64,000 bases of DNA from Actinacidiphila yeochonensis CN732. Lineage in GTDB: Bacteria > Actinomycetota > Actinomycetes > Streptomycetales > Streptomycetaceae. Below the pieces are notes generated by a model, which ran no database searches, was not told the DNA's origin, and saw nothing but the letters and a program-made list of their open reading frames with translations. The stretch spans positions 1,178,001 to 1,242,000 of the forward strand of contig NZ_JQNR01000003.1 in NCBI RefSeq assembly GCF_000745345.1. Reading direction: 5' to 3'. The translations under genes and the position numbers were made by a program. This document shows positions 15,247 through 24,505 of the stretch, piece by piece; the stretch's first letter is position 1, and each line of letters opens with the position of its first letter.

Positions 15247-17550
15247 TCAGGTCTGCGGCTTGACCACCGCGGCCTGGGGGCGGATGGGCAGCCGGCTGAC
15301 GGGGCGGCCGGTCGCGGCGCGCACCGCCGCGGCCACCGCCGCGGGCGAGGTGACGACCGGCACCGCCGAGACCGCCTTCGCGCCGAAGGGGGCGACGACG
15401 TCACGCTCCTCGACCAGTTTGACGACGCGCACCTCGGGGGCGTCCAGGGCGGTGGGCAGCGGGTAGCCGGTGAGGTTGGGCCGCTTGACGACGCCGTGGG
15501 AGCTGCGCAGGTCCTCCATCAGGGCCAGCCCGACGCCCTGCGTCACCCCGGCCTCGATGCGGGCCTCGACCTGCGCCGGGTTGAGCACCCGGCCGACGTC
15601 CTGGGCGACCGCCATCTCCACCACGCGGACCGCGCCGAGTTCGATGTCGACGTCGACCACCGCGCGCACCGCGCAGAACGCGAGGCCGACGAACGCGTCG
15701 CCCTGGCCGTTCTCGTCGAGCCGGTCGGTGGGGTGCGGGCGGCACTGCGCGGTCGCCCACAGCTCCTTGCCGTCCAGCGTCTCGTCGACGGTGGTGGACA
15801 GCACCCCGTCGTAGGAGGTGATCTTGCCGTCGGCGATGGACAGCAGCTCCACCGACATGCCGAACTGCGCGGCCAGCGGCTGGAGGAGCTGGGTGCGCAC
15901 CATCTTCGCGGCGCGCTCCACCGCCCCGCCCGACACCCACGTGTGGCGGCCGCGCGCGGACGGTCCGGCCGGCGGCTGGTCGGTGTCGGACGGCAGCACC
16001 CGTACGTCCTGCACGCCCAGCACCTCCTGGACGATCTGCCGGGCGAGCGTGGTGAAGCCCTGCCCGGCCTCGACCGCCGCGCAGAGCACGGTGGCCCGCC
16101 CGTCGTGGACGCGGACGGTCGCGGTGGACACCTCGTCGGTGCCCTCGGCGCCCAGGACGTGCACCATGCCGAGCGCGTAGCCGACGCCACGGCGCACCGC
16201 GCCCGGCTCGCCCGCGCCGGCGGTACCGCCGGGCAGCAGCCACTGCGACTCGTCGTCGCCGTCCGGCAGCGGCGGCAGGTCCGCGTCGCGCACCGCCTTG
16301 AGCAGCTCGCCGACGGGTGCTGGGCAGGTGACGGTCTGCCCGGTGGGCAGCAGGTCGCCGGTGGCCAGGACGTTGCGCATCCGCACCTCGGCCGGGTCCA
16401 GGCCCAGCTTGGCGGCGAGCTTGTCCATCTGGCCCTCGTACGCGGCGCACACCTGGAGGGCGCCCTCGCCGCGGACGTGGCCGGAGGGCGGGTTGTTGGT
16501 GCGCACCGCCCAGCCCTCCACGAAGGCGTGCGGCACGACGTAGGGGCCGGCGGCGAAGGCGACGGCGGCGGCCAGCGCGTCGGAGGAGGCGTCGGAGTAG
16601 GCGCCGGCGTCCAGCAGGATCTGCGCCTCGACCTTGACCAGCCGTCCCTCGGCGTCGGCGTGGTGCCGGTAGCGCAGCAGCGTGGGGTGGCGGTGGGCGT
16701 GGCCGAGGAAGGACTCCTCGCGGGTGGCGACGAACTTCACCGGGCAGCCGGTGCGCAACGCCAGCAGGCCGAGCGGGAGTTGCACGCCCGGGTCCTCCCG
16801 GTCGGCCATCGCGCCGGGCACCCCGGTGACGACCACCCGCACCCGGTCCGGCTCCAGGCCGAAGCAGGCGGCGGCGACGTCCCGGTCGGCGTGCGGGTCG
16901 GTGGAGGCGGTGTAGAGCTCGACGCCGCCGTCCGGGCGGGGCACGGCCAGGCCCGCCTCGGCGCCGATCGGCGCCGGGTCCTGGCGGCCCACCCGGTACA
17001 GGCCCTCCACCACGACCTCGCCGACCGCGTCCGGGTCGCCGAAGCGCAGCGGGATGTGGCGGATGAGGTTGCCGTCGGGGTGCAGCGGCGCGGCGGCGAA
17101 CGCCTTCTCCGGGTCGGTGACCGGCTCCAGCACCTCGTACTCGACGAGGATGGCGGCGGCGGCCAGCCGCGCGGTGTCGGGGTGGTCGGCGGCGACGGCG
17201 GCGACCGGCTCACCGTGGTGGCGCACCACCTCGGAGGCGAACACCGGCCGGTCGGCGACCCCCCGGCCGTGCATGGCGTCGCCGGGCACGTCCTCGTGGG
17301 TGACCACGGCGCGCACGCCGGGCATGGCGACGGCCTCGGAGGTGTCGATGCGGACGATGCGGGCGCTGGGGTGCGGGGAGCGCAGTACCGCCGCCCACAG
17401 CAGCCCCTCGGCCCACAGGTCGGCGGCGTACGGGTAGGTGCCCTGCGTCTTGGCGGGCGCGTCGTCGGACGGCAGGGAGGCGCCGATGCCGAACGGGGCG
17501 CCGTCGTCGGCGAGGGCGTCGGCGGCCGCAGGACCTTCGATGATGCTCAC
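15247..17550 (-). CDS. Xanthine dehydrogenase family, molybdopterin-binding (large) subunit
   Basis: 767 residues. N-terminal a/b hammerhead (GLLWAAVLRSPHPSARIVRI; VMP-like MPGRAVVTHEDVPG region) followed by the Mo-binding domain with RGEGALQVCAAYEGQ and EAGQGFTTLARQIVQEVLG, and VDVDIELGAVRVVEM near the end. It would hold the Mo-cytosine dinucleotide or Mo-pterin site of a hydroxylase acting on purines or heterocycles. GTG at 17550 has GGAGGAG. It is the third gene after the FAD and Fe-S subunits. The canonical GxGEP catalytic Glu near the C-terminus appears as KAVSAVPVV, i.e. Ala in place of Glu. Confidence 0.88.
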   Translation of the reverse strand: MSIIEGPAAADALADDGAPFGIGASLPSDDAPAKTQGTYPYAADLWAEGLLWAAVLRSPHPSARIVRIDTSEAVAMPGVRAVVTHEDVPGDAMHGRGVADRPVFASEVVRHHGEPVAAVAADHPDTARLAAAAILVEYEVLEPVTDPEKAFAAAPLHPDGNLIRHIPLRFGDPDAVGEVVVEGLYRVGRQDPAPIGAEAGLAVPRPDGGVELYTASTDPHADRDVAAACFGLEPDRVRVVVTGVPGAMADREDPGVQLPLGLLALRTGCPVKFVATREESFLGHAHRHPTLLRYRHHADAEGRLVKVEAQILLDAGAYSDASSDALAAAVAFAAGPYVVPHAFVEGWAVRTNNPPSGHVRGEGALQVCAAYEGQMDKLAAKLGLDPAEVRMRNVLATGDLLPTGQTVTCPAPVGELLKAVRDADLPPLPDGDDESQWLLPGGTAGAGEPGAVRRGVGYALGMVHVLGAEGTDEVSTATVRVHDGRATVLCAAVEAGQGFTTLARQIVQEVLGVQDVRVLPSDTDQPPAGPSARGRHTWVSGGAVERAAKMVRTQLLQPLAAQFGMSVELLSIADGKITSYDGVLSTTVDETLDGKELWATAQCRPHPTDRLDENGQGDAFVGLAFCAVRAVVDVDIELGAVRVVEMAVAQDVGRVLNPAQVEARIEAGVTQGVGLALMEDLRSSHGVVKRPNLTGYPLPTALDAPEVRVVKLVEERDVVAPFGAKAVSAVPVVTSPAAVAAAVRAATGRPVSRLPIRPQAAVVKPQT

Positions 17551-17650
17551 GCGGCTCCTCCCGTGGACGGTGCGGCGGTTGCTGGGTGTGCGGGCGGTAC
17601 GGCGCCGCCCGGGGCGGTGCGCGCGGGCGGTGCGAGGGGCGGGCGGGCGG

Positions 17651-19897
17651 TCACGCGCCCGCTCCGGGGGTGCCGGGGGTGCCGGGGCCGCCCTGGTGGG
17701 GAAGCTGGTGCGGGACGCGGCCCGGCTCGTCCCCCGGTTGGGCGGCGCCGGCCCCGTCGTCGGCCTCACGCTCGGCGACGACGGTGCGGACGGCCTCGAT
17801 CACACCGCGGTAGCCGGAGCAGCGGCACAGGTTGCCGCTGAGGGCGCTGCGGATGTCGAGGTCGGTGGGCCGGTGGTTGCCCTCCAGCAGGTCGTGCACG
17901 GTCATGGCCATGCCGGGGATGCAGAAGCCGCACTGGACGGCGCCGCACTCGGCCAGCGCCCGCTGCACGTCCGAGGGGCGGCCGTCGGCGGCCAGGCCCT
18001 CGACGGTGCGGACCTCGCTGCCGGCCGCCGTCGCCGCCGGCACCAGGCAGGAGGCGACCAGCCGGCCGTCGACCTGGACCGAGCAGGCGCCGCACTCGCC
18101 CTGCTCGCAGCCGTCCTTGGCGCCGGCCAGGCCGAGGCGTTCGCGCAGCACGTAGAGCAGGGACTCGCCGAGCCAGGCGTCGGTGACCGGCCGCTCGGTG
18201 CCGTTGACGCGCAGCATGTACGAGGCGAGCGGGTGCTCGCTGCGGGTCTCGGGAACGGGCGCGGGGTCGGCGTCCGGGGCCGGCTCCGGGTCGGACGCGG
18301 TGCCGTCGGCGGCGGCCTCCGGGAGGGCGCCGGCGAAGGCGTCCTCGGGAAGCTCGGGAAGCCCGTGGAGCCCGGGAGGTTCCGGAAGCGCGCCGTCCGA
18401 AGGGGCGTCCTCGGCCTGGCCGTCCTCGCGGGAACGGTCCTCGGCGAGCCCCTCCTCGGGCAGTTCCTGCTCCTGCTCCCGTTCCTGCCGCGGGGCGGCC
18501 GCGTCCTCGACGTCGTGCCGCGGAGCCTCCGGGCCGGGCCCGTCGGCCGCCTGCTCCGGCGACGGCGACGGGGCGGGGGCCGGGTGCGTGCGCGCGACCG
18601 GGTGCGGGTCCAGGTTCAGCTCCGGCGCCGCGGCGTACGGGTCGCCCTCGGACCCGGACGGCGGGAGGTGGCCCTCCGGCCCGCCCTCGTACTCCGCCGC
18701 GGCGGGGGCGTCCGGCACGGGCTCGCCGGCTTCCGCGCCGGGCGCGTCCACCGGGTGGCCCGCGGCCTCCCGGGCGGTCGGCTCGGACGCCGGCGCCTCG
18801 GAGGGGGCGGTCCCTGCCGTGTGGGAGGCGGGGGCGGGTCCGTCGGGGTCGTCGACCACGCCGGACCAGGCGCCGTCAGCGGCCGGCGGTGCGGCGGGCA
18901 GCCAGGGGTCGACGGCGCCGCCGCCGTAGGGCTCGGCCGGCTCGTAGCCGGCGAGCGGGCCTCGGGGGGCGTCCGGTTCGGCTCCCGTTCCGGCTCCGGC
19001 GCCCGTTCCGGCATAGCTCTGCCAGGGGTCGACGGCGGGAAGGCCGGTGTCCGGGAGGTCGGCGTCGGGGAAGTCCGCGTCGGAGAAGTCGGCGGGGAGG
19101 TAGCCCGCGTAGTCGCCGGCGGGCTCATAGGGCGCGGACGGGCTCCAGCCGCCGGCCCCGACGTTCCCGGGGAAGTCCGCCGGGCCGGGGTGGGCGGGCG
19201 GTTCGGCGTCGCCGGGGCCCGCGGCGCCGTGCGCGGCGGCGGCCTCGGCCGCGCGGGCCTCGGCGGCACGGGCCTGGGCGGCCTGCGCGGCGGCGGCGCC
19301 CTGGCCGAAGAGGCCGGCCGGCCGGGACGGGCGGCCGGGGGCCGGCGGGGGCACGTCGTCCCACGGCTGGGCGAAGGCGCCGACGCTGTACTCGCCGGAG
19401 TCGTTCTCGGCGTCGTCCCGGATGACGGGGATGGTCCACGAGGTGGCGGGGTCGTTCCCGGGGGCCGCCCCCGCGGCCGGGTCGGCGCCGTAACCGCCTT
19501 GCGGGTCACGCGGGTTCGGGCCGCCGGGGTGCCCCTGGCCGCCGGGGTCCCGCGGGCCGCGCCGGCCGGCGTCCTCGTGCGGGTGGCCGCCGGCGGGGCG
19601 CTGCTGGCCGTAGACGGGGGTGCCGCCGGGCGCGCCGTAGTAGGGCGCCTGGTAGCCGGCGTAGTCGGGCAGGTCCAGGGGCTGGTAGCCGTCGCCGGCC
19701 GGGCCGTGGGCGCCGAGCGGGTCCTCGCCGGGGCGCGGCTCGGGCGGCAGTTGGGCGGCGAAGGAGACGTGCATGGTCTGGTCGGGGTCGTAGTCCGCGC
19801 CGCCTGGCACGGGCTGCCACGCGCCCGCGTTGCCGTGCCCCGCCTGGGGGTGCCGCTCCGGCTCGTGGCCGCGCTCGTTGGGGTGCCGGTCGGTCAT
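17651..19897 (-). CDS. (2Fe-2S) subunit of the XDH-type enzyme, with a 560-residue N-terminal extension
   Basis: 748 residues. Only the last 190 form the two-cluster Fe-S subunit: plant-type ferredoxin cysteines in CEQGECGACSVQVDGRLVASC, spelled C-x4-C-x2-C-x11-C, and the helical-domain cluster CGFC...CRC. Residues 1-560 are a proline-, glycine- and acid-rich disordered region with patches such as GYQAPYYGAPGGTPVYGQQ and an Ala-rich helix near 225-250. Normal Fe-S subunits are 150-200 residues. ATG at 19897 overlaps the stop of the FAD subunit (ATGA). The Mo subunit follows 100 nt downstream. Confidence 0.85.
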   Translation of the reverse strand: MTDRHPNERGHEPERHPQAGHGNAGAWQPVPGGADYDPDQTMHVSFAAQLPPEPRPGEDPLGAHGPAGDGYQPLDLPDYAGYQAPYYGAPGGTPVYGQQRPAGGHPHEDAGRRGPRDPGGQGHPGGPNPRDPQGGYGADPAAGAAPGNDPATSWTIPVIRDDAENDSGEYSVGAFAQPWDDVPPPAPGRPSRPAGLFGQGAAAAQAAQARAAEARAAEAAAAHGAAGPGDAEPPAHPGPADFPGNVGAGGWSPSAPYEPAGDYAGYLPADFSDADFPDADLPDTGLPAVDPWQSYAGTGAGAGTGAEPDAPRGPLAGYEPAEPYGGGAVDPWLPAAPPAADGAWSGVVDDPDGPAPASHTAGTAPSEAPASEPTAREAAGHPVDAPGAEAGEPVPDAPAAAEYEGGPEGHLPPSGSEGDPYAAAPELNLDPHPVARTHPAPAPSPSPEQAADGPGPEAPRHDVEDAAAPRQEREQEQELPEEGLAEDRSREDGQAEDAPSDGALPEPPGLHGLPELPEDAFAGALPEAAADGTASDPEPAPDADPAPVPETRSEHPLASYMLRVNGTERPVTDAWLGESLLYVLRERLGLAGAKDGCEQGECGACSVQVDGRLVASCLVPAATAAGSEVRTVEGLAADGRPSDVQRALAECGAVQCGFCIPGMAMTVHDLLEGNHRPTDLDIRSALSGNLCRCSGYRGVIEAVRTVVAEREADDGAGAAQPGDEPGRVPHQLPHQGGPGTPGTPGAGA

Positions 19898-20766
19898 GCC
19901 AGGGCCCTCCCGAGCGCTCGGCGGGACAGTGCGGCCACCGTACGCCGCAGCTGGACGGCGGCGGGCGGCAGTTCGACGCCGGGCTGGTCCGGGATGCACG
20001 CGGCGGCCACGTACTCCCCGAAGGCGGTGCACGCCTCGGGGGCGAGGCTGCGCTCGCCGTCCCAGTCGATCAGGCCGGCCACCCACTGCTCGGCCTCCAG
20101 CGGGCGCAGCGGCACGGGTGCGACCGCGCCGACCGCGCACCGCACCTGGCGCCGCGCCGGGTCGACGACCAGGGCCACGGAGGCGGTCGCGCGGCCGGGG
20201 CCGGTGCGGCCGGTGGCCTTCAGGAACGTCTGCGGGGCGTGCAGCAGCGGGATGCGGACGAAGGCCAGCAACTCGCCCGGGCGGAGCGGGTCGAGGCCGG
20301 TGAGCAGGTGGCTGACGGGCAGTTCGCGGTCGCCCTCCGGCCCGGCCAGCACCACCCCGGCCTCCAGCGCGGCCAGCACCGGCAGGGCGTCGCCGGTGGG
20401 CGCGGCGGTGACGATGTTGCCGCCGAGGGTGCCGGCGTTGCGGATCTGCGGCGGCCCGGCGGAGCGGGCGGCGGCGGCCAGCGCGGGGATGAGCGCGGCG
20501 AAGTCGGGGCGGCCCATGCGGGCGTGGGTGAGGCCGGCGCCGAGCAGGGCGGCGCCGTCGGCGTAGTGCCAGCCGCGGATCTCGCTGATCCGGCCGAGGC
20601 CCACCAGCGCGGCGGGGCGCAGCAGCCCGGAGTTGACGGCGGCCATGAGGTCGGTTCCGCCGGCCACGGGCACGGCACTGGGCATGGCGGCCAGCGCCTC
20701 CACCGCCTCGTCGAGCGAGGACGGCAGTGTGACGTTCGCCGCCGCCTGCCGTGCGTAGGTGCTCAC
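19894..20766 (-). CDS. FAD-binding (medium) subunit of the XDH-type enzyme
   Basis: 290 residues of the CoxM/XdhB-like FAD family. Key motifs are VAGGTDLMAAVNSGLL (residues 33-48) and IRNAGTLGGNIVTAAPTGDA near 108, which bind the FAD pyrophosphate. The C-terminal CO-dehydrogenase flavoprotein domain (TASVALVVDPARRQVRCAVG) completes it. It passes electrons from the Fe-S clusters to NAD+ or another acceptor. GTG at 20766 follows GGAAGGGG. It is first in the operon, overlapping the Fe-S gene by 4 nt. Confidence 0.9.
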   Translation of the reverse strand: MSTYARQAAANVTLPSSLDEAVEALAAMPSAVPVAGGTDLMAAVNSGLLRPAALVGLGRISEIRGWHYADGAALLGAGLTHARMGRPDFAALIPALAAAARSAGPPQIRNAGTLGGNIVTAAPTGDALPVLAALEAGVVLAGPEGDRELPVSHLLTGLDPLRPGELLAFVRIPLLHAPQTFLKATGRTGPGRATASVALVVDPARRQVRCAVGAVAPVPLRPLEAEQWVAGLIDWDGERSLAPEACTAFGEYVAAACIPDQPGVELPPAAVQLRRTVAALSRRALGRALA

Positions 20767-21097
20767 GCAGCTGCCCCTTCCCAGCCCACCGCCGTCGCGC
20801 GGTAGCCGTACCGTACGTGCTGACAGCCCGGACGTGGCAACTCTGGCACATCTTCCCCCGCGGTCGGCGCGAGGGTCCGCGAAGTACCGATCCGCACCGC
20901 GGGGGGGAGATCGTACGGCCGTGCGGCGATCGACCGCTGTGCCGGGAACGCCGCGGTTCGGACCGTACCGGGATGATTGGTACCGAGCCGGCTCCGGCCC
21001 CCGGCGCGGTGGGGGCGCGCGGGGCGTACGGAGGCGGCCGGGAGCAGACGGCGGCAGGCGGGGACGGACGGGGCCGGGGCTGCGGGCGGACGGGGGG
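20767..21097. other. Intergenic region upstream of the XDH operon
   Basis: No gene seen. The minus strand carries a possible promoter (TTGCCA about 20840-20835 and TACGGT about 19 nt downstream) 30-50 nt before the FAD-subunit start. It lies downstream of the GH20 gene; no clear GH20 terminator was seen. Confidence 0.4.
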
Positions 21098-22795
21098 TCA
21101 GCGCTCGGGCGGCGGGCCCTGCAACGGGCGGCCGAGGACGCCCGGGCGGCGCTGCCACGGCCGCGGGCCGCCGGGCGGGCGGTACTCCACGCCGAGGGCG
21201 TCCAGCCGGCCGTAGTGGGCGCGCATCCGGGTCTCGAAGCCGGCCCAGTCCCGGTCCTCCGGGGCGGGCAGCGCGGACCACGCGACCTCGGCGAACGCGG
21301 ACAGCCGCGGGAACGCCATGTAGTCCAGGGCCCGCACCGAGTCCATCGTCTCGGTCCAGATGTTGGCCTGGACGCCGACGACGTGCGCCGCCTCGGCCTC
21401 GGTCAGCTCCGGCGGAACCGGCTCGAAGCGGTAGACGTCCTCCAGGGTGCGCACGTGCTTGACGGGTATCGGCTCGTCAGGCGCGTCCGACTGGCGCCAG
21501 TCGAGGTAGACCCGGGTCTCCGGGCACATCACCACGTCGTGGCCGGCGCGGGCGGCGGCCACCCCGCCGGCGTAGCCGCGCCAGGACGACACGACGGCGC
21601 CCCCGGTCAGGCCGTAGCCGCCGCGGGTGCCGGGTGCGCCGTCGGCGCGCGGGCCGCCCTCCGGGACGGTGCGCGGCCCGCTCTCCAGGATCTCGTCCCA
21701 GCCGACGAGGCGGCGGCCCCGGTCGGCGAGCCAGCAGTCGAAGTGGCGGACGATCGCCGACTGGAGCTCCTCCTCGCCGGCCAGGCCCAGTTCGCGGACG
21801 CGGGCCTGCGCGGTGGGCGAGGCGCGCCACTGGTCCTTGGGGCACTCGTCGCCGCCGACGTGCACGTACGGGGACGGGAACAGCTCCAGCACCTCCTCGA
21901 AGACGCCCTCGTAGAAGCGCAGCACCTCCTCGGTGGGGGCGAGCACGTTCGGGTTGACGCCCCAGTGGTCGAGGACGCCGAGCGCGGCGGTGTCCACGAC
22001 GTCCGCGTTGCCGAGGTGCGGGTAGGCGGCGATGGCGGCCTGGGAGTGGCCGGGGATGTCGATCTCGGGGACGACGGTGATGTGCCGGTCGGCGGCGTAG
22101 GCGACGATCTCGCGGATGTCGTCCTGGGTGTAGAAGCCGCCGTGCGGGCGCTCGTCCCACAGCGGGGACTCGCGCAGGCCCACCTTGGACCGCTTCCGCC
22201 AGGAGCCGACCTCGGTCAGCCGGGGGTGGCGGCGGATCTCGATCCGCCAGCCCTGGTCGTCGGAGAGGTGCAGATGCAGCACGTTCAGCTTGTGGGCGGC
22301 CATCAGGTCCAGGTAGCGCAGCACACCGTCCTTGGGCAGGAAGTGCCGGCACACGTCCAGCAGCAGGCCGCGCCAGCGGAAGCGGGGCGCGTCGGAGAGG
22401 TGGCAGGCGGGCACCCGCCACTCGCGCTCCCGCACCGGTGCGCGGCGGAACGCGTCCGGCCCGAGCAGTTGGCGCAGGGTCTGCGCGCCCCAGAACACCC
22501 CGGCCGGCCCGCCGCCCGTCACGCGGACCCCGGAGGCCGGGTCCACGGTGAGGCGGTAGCCCTCCGGGCCGCCCGGGACGGTCGGGTCGAGGGCCAGCCG
22601 CACGGTGCCGCCCGGCGAACCCGTGCCGGGCGGCAGCGGCAGGCCGGTGGCCGCGCCCAGCGTCGAGCGCAGCCAGCGCGCCGCGCCGGCGGTGCCGGGG
22701 CCTTCGTGCAGCACGGTCGCGTGGTTCAGCGTGAACGCGCGGCTGTCGTCCGCGGAGTAGGTGGCCGTGTGACGCGGGGTGGGGATGAGGTCCAT
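21098..22795 (-). CDS. Beta-N-acetylhexosaminidase, glycoside hydrolase family 20
   Basis: 565 residues. An N-terminal GH20b-like domain is followed by the catalytic (b/a)8 barrel starting FRWRGLLLDVCRHFLPKDGV. The acid/base pair Asp-Glu lies in VHVGGDECPKDQW; other family marks are HLHLSDDQGWRIEI and PEIDIPGHSQAAIAAYP. The GH20 barrel removes terminal GlcNAc from chitobiose-like substrates by substrate-assisted catalysis. There is no obvious signal peptide with the ATG at 22795 (alternative start 22819), so it is probably cytoplasmic. A DasR-like operator lies 27 nt upstream, tying it to GlcNAc/chitin utilisation. Confidence 0.92.
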   Translation of the reverse strand: MDLIPTPRHTATYSADDSRAFTLNHATVLHEGPGTAGAARWLRSTLGAATGLPLPPGTGSPGGTVRLALDPTVPGGPEGYRLTVDPASGVRVTGGGPAGVFWGAQTLRQLLGPDAFRRAPVREREWRVPACHLSDAPRFRWRGLLLDVCRHFLPKDGVLRYLDLMAAHKLNVLHLHLSDDQGWRIEIRRHPRLTEVGSWRKRSKVGLRESPLWDERPHGGFYTQDDIREIVAYAADRHITVVPEIDIPGHSQAAIAAYPHLGNADVVDTAALGVLDHWGVNPNVLAPTEEVLRFYEGVFEEVLELFPSPYVHVGGDECPKDQWRASPTAQARVRELGLAGEEELQSAIVRHFDCWLADRGRRLVGWDEILESGPRTVPEGGPRADGAPGTRGGYGLTGGAVVSSWRGYAGGVAAARAGHDVVMCPETRVYLDWRQSDAPDEPIPVKHVRTLEDVYRFEPVPPELTEAEAAHVVGVQANIWTETMDSVRALDYMAFPRLSAFAEVAWSALPAPEDRDWAGFETRMRAHYGRLDALGVEYRPPGGPRPWQRRPGVLGRPLQGPPPER

Positions 22796-22821
22796 GGGGC
22801 AATCCTGCACCGCCGACACCC

Positions 22822-22837
22822 ATTGGCATAGACCAAT
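22822..22837. promoter_or_regulatory. DasR-responsive element (dre)-like operator
   Basis: ATTGGCATAGACCAAT differs at a few positions from the known dre consensus A(C/T)TGGTCTAGACCA(G/C)T, matching TGG-xx-TAGACCA. It is inside a perfect 6-6-6 dyad CATTGG/CCAATG (22821-22838). It lies 27-42 nt upstream of the GH20 start, where binding of the GntR regulator DasR would block transcription until GlcN-6-P accumulates. Confidence 0.75.
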
Positions 22838-22870
22838 GCGCGAAGGGGTCCCGGACCGGCGGGAAGACCG

Positions 22871-24049
22871 CTACGCGGTGAGTCCGGCCCGCTTCGCCAT
22901 CTCCATCAGCTCGGGCTTGGAGCGCTGGTGGAGTATGAAGAGAACGCGCAGCACCTCGCGGCTCATGGGGTGGATCTCCGACATCTGCGGCGCCACCTTG
23001 AACGCGGCTTTCAACGCCTCCTCCGCCCCCGCCAGATCCTTGGTGGCCAGCCGGGCCCTTGCCACGTCGATGCAGAGCCGGCCGACGCGGTTGGGCTTGA
23101 GGCCGGGAGGGGGCGTTTCGATGAGCGGGGCCGACATCTCGGCCGCCTTGTCGGGCTTGCCCAGTTCGACGTGGGCGGCGAGTTCGTACAGGGCCGTGTT
23201 CCCGGCCCCGAAGGTGAGGTTGTGCTGGAGCACGTCCCCGGAAAGCTGCTCGGCCAGCGCCCAGGCCTTGTTCAGGTGGTTCCGGGTCGCCTTGTGGTCC
23301 TTGTTCCGGGACGCCAGGACCACGCCGCGCAGGTGCAGCGAGCCCAGGTGCACGACCTTCTCCGGGCCGGTGGAGCAGCCCGCCTCGTACTTCGTGATCG
23401 CCCGCTCCACGATGGCCAGGCCGTCCTCGTACTGGCCCGCGCTCTGGTAGGTCCCGGCCTCGTTCCAGGCGGCCGCCGCCTCCGCCTGCGGGTTCCACGT
23501 CTGCTGTGCGGCCCAGAACTGCCGTGCGACGATCATCTCCGCGAGATCGGGCTCCCCGAACCGGTGCGCGACGGCGTAGGCGCAGCCGTACACGTCGGCG
23601 ACGTTGCCCCAGGCGGTCGGGTCGCCGTCCGAGGCCAGCGCGCTGGCGGTGGCGCGGCCCAGCAGTCCCGGCAGCACCCGCAGCAGCTCCAGGTAGCGGG
23701 TGTCCGCCCGCAGGACCGCCGCGTGCCGGAGATCCCTGAGCAGGTCGGCGGGGTCCGGCTGGTCCTCCTTGGGGAGGGTGTGCCGACGGACCGCGCTGCG
23801 GAGGTCGTTGAGCCGGTCCGACTGCTCCGACGGCCCCATGAACGGCTGTCCGTAGATCCGGGCCGTGGTGACGTGCAGCGCCTGCGCGATGGAGGCGACC
23901 ACAGGGGGCGTGGCGGGCCTGAGGCCCACTTCGATCTTGCTCAGGTAGGAAAGGGAGATACCGGCCTCGCGGGCCAGTTTGGCCTGGCCCATCCCTCGCG
24001 TCTTGCGCAGGACGCCGATGTTCTCACCGGCCGCCGGAGTGCTTTCCAT
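22871..24049 (-). CDS. XRE-type HTH regulator with TPR-like C-terminal domain
   Basis: 392 residues. Residues about 10-65 are an XRE helix-turn-helix (LRKTRGMGQAKLAREAGISL, then SYLSKIEVGLRPATPPVVAS). The rest is all-helical and TPR-like (WNEAGTYQSAGQYEDGLAIV; RNHLNKAWALAEQLSG; LAGAEEALKAAFKVAPQM). The ATG at 24049 was chosen because GGGAGAG is placed 9 nt upstream and it starts just before the HTH; a longer frame begins at 24088. It is divergent from a CxxC peptide gene and an HATPase gene, a common arrangement of Streptomyces developmental or signalling modules. Confidence 0.85.
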   Translation of the reverse strand: MESTPAAGENIGVLRKTRGMGQAKLAREAGISLSYLSKIEVGLRPATPPVVASIAQALHVTTARIYGQPFMGPSEQSDRLNDLRSAVRRHTLPKEDQPDPADLLRDLRHAAVLRADTRYLELLRVLPGLLGRATASALASDGDPTAWGNVADVYGCAYAVAHRFGEPDLAEMIVARQFWAAQQTWNPQAEAAAAWNEAGTYQSAGQYEDGLAIVERAITKYEAGCSTGPEKVVHLGSLHLRGVVLASRNKDHKATRNHLNKAWALAEQLSGDVLQHNLTFGAGNTALYELAAHVELGKPDKAAEMSAPLIETPPPGLKPNRVGRLCIDVARARLATKDLAGAEEALKAAFKVAPQMSEIHPMSREVLRVLFILHQRSKPELMEMAKRAGLTA

Positions 24050-24505
24050 GGCGTCACTCTCCCATGCCGAATCCTGGGCCCATATCAACAGAAGCCCGGC
24101 TCAACGTCGTTGTGCAAGGAATGTGCTAACTGATCATGGCGCACGGGAGTTGAGTGGTTACCGGAAATGAACCGCTTCGAGTGAGGGAGGGCCGGCGCGA
24201 CCGTCGCACCGGCCAAGGCCGACCCGGCCTGCGGGCCGTCGGCGGTTCCCCCGGTCCGGGAACGTGCCGAAGCCGCCCCCTCCGTGCGGAGCCTCCACCG
24301 TCGGGAGCACGGGCCCGGGCCCGGCCGCTTCCGGCGGCGAAGCACTCGAAGGGCACCCCGACGGGCACCCGGCGAGCGCTCCAAGGGCACTCGAAGGGCG
24401 TCCCACGGGACCCGGGTTGACGCGGCACTCCGGCCACGTCGAACCGGCCGCGTGGCTCACCCGCCGAGGGCCGTACGGACAGGATTGCGAGGAGGTGGGT
24501 TGAAG
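24050..24505. other. Intergenic region upstream of the CxxC peptide and XRE gene
   Basis: About 455 nt with no supported gene. It is the shared upstream region of the divergent XRE-TPR and CxxC/HATPase genes. AT-rich patches lie at about 24070-24175. The middle has repeated CGAAGGGCACCCCGACGGGC-like words. Confidence 0.5.
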
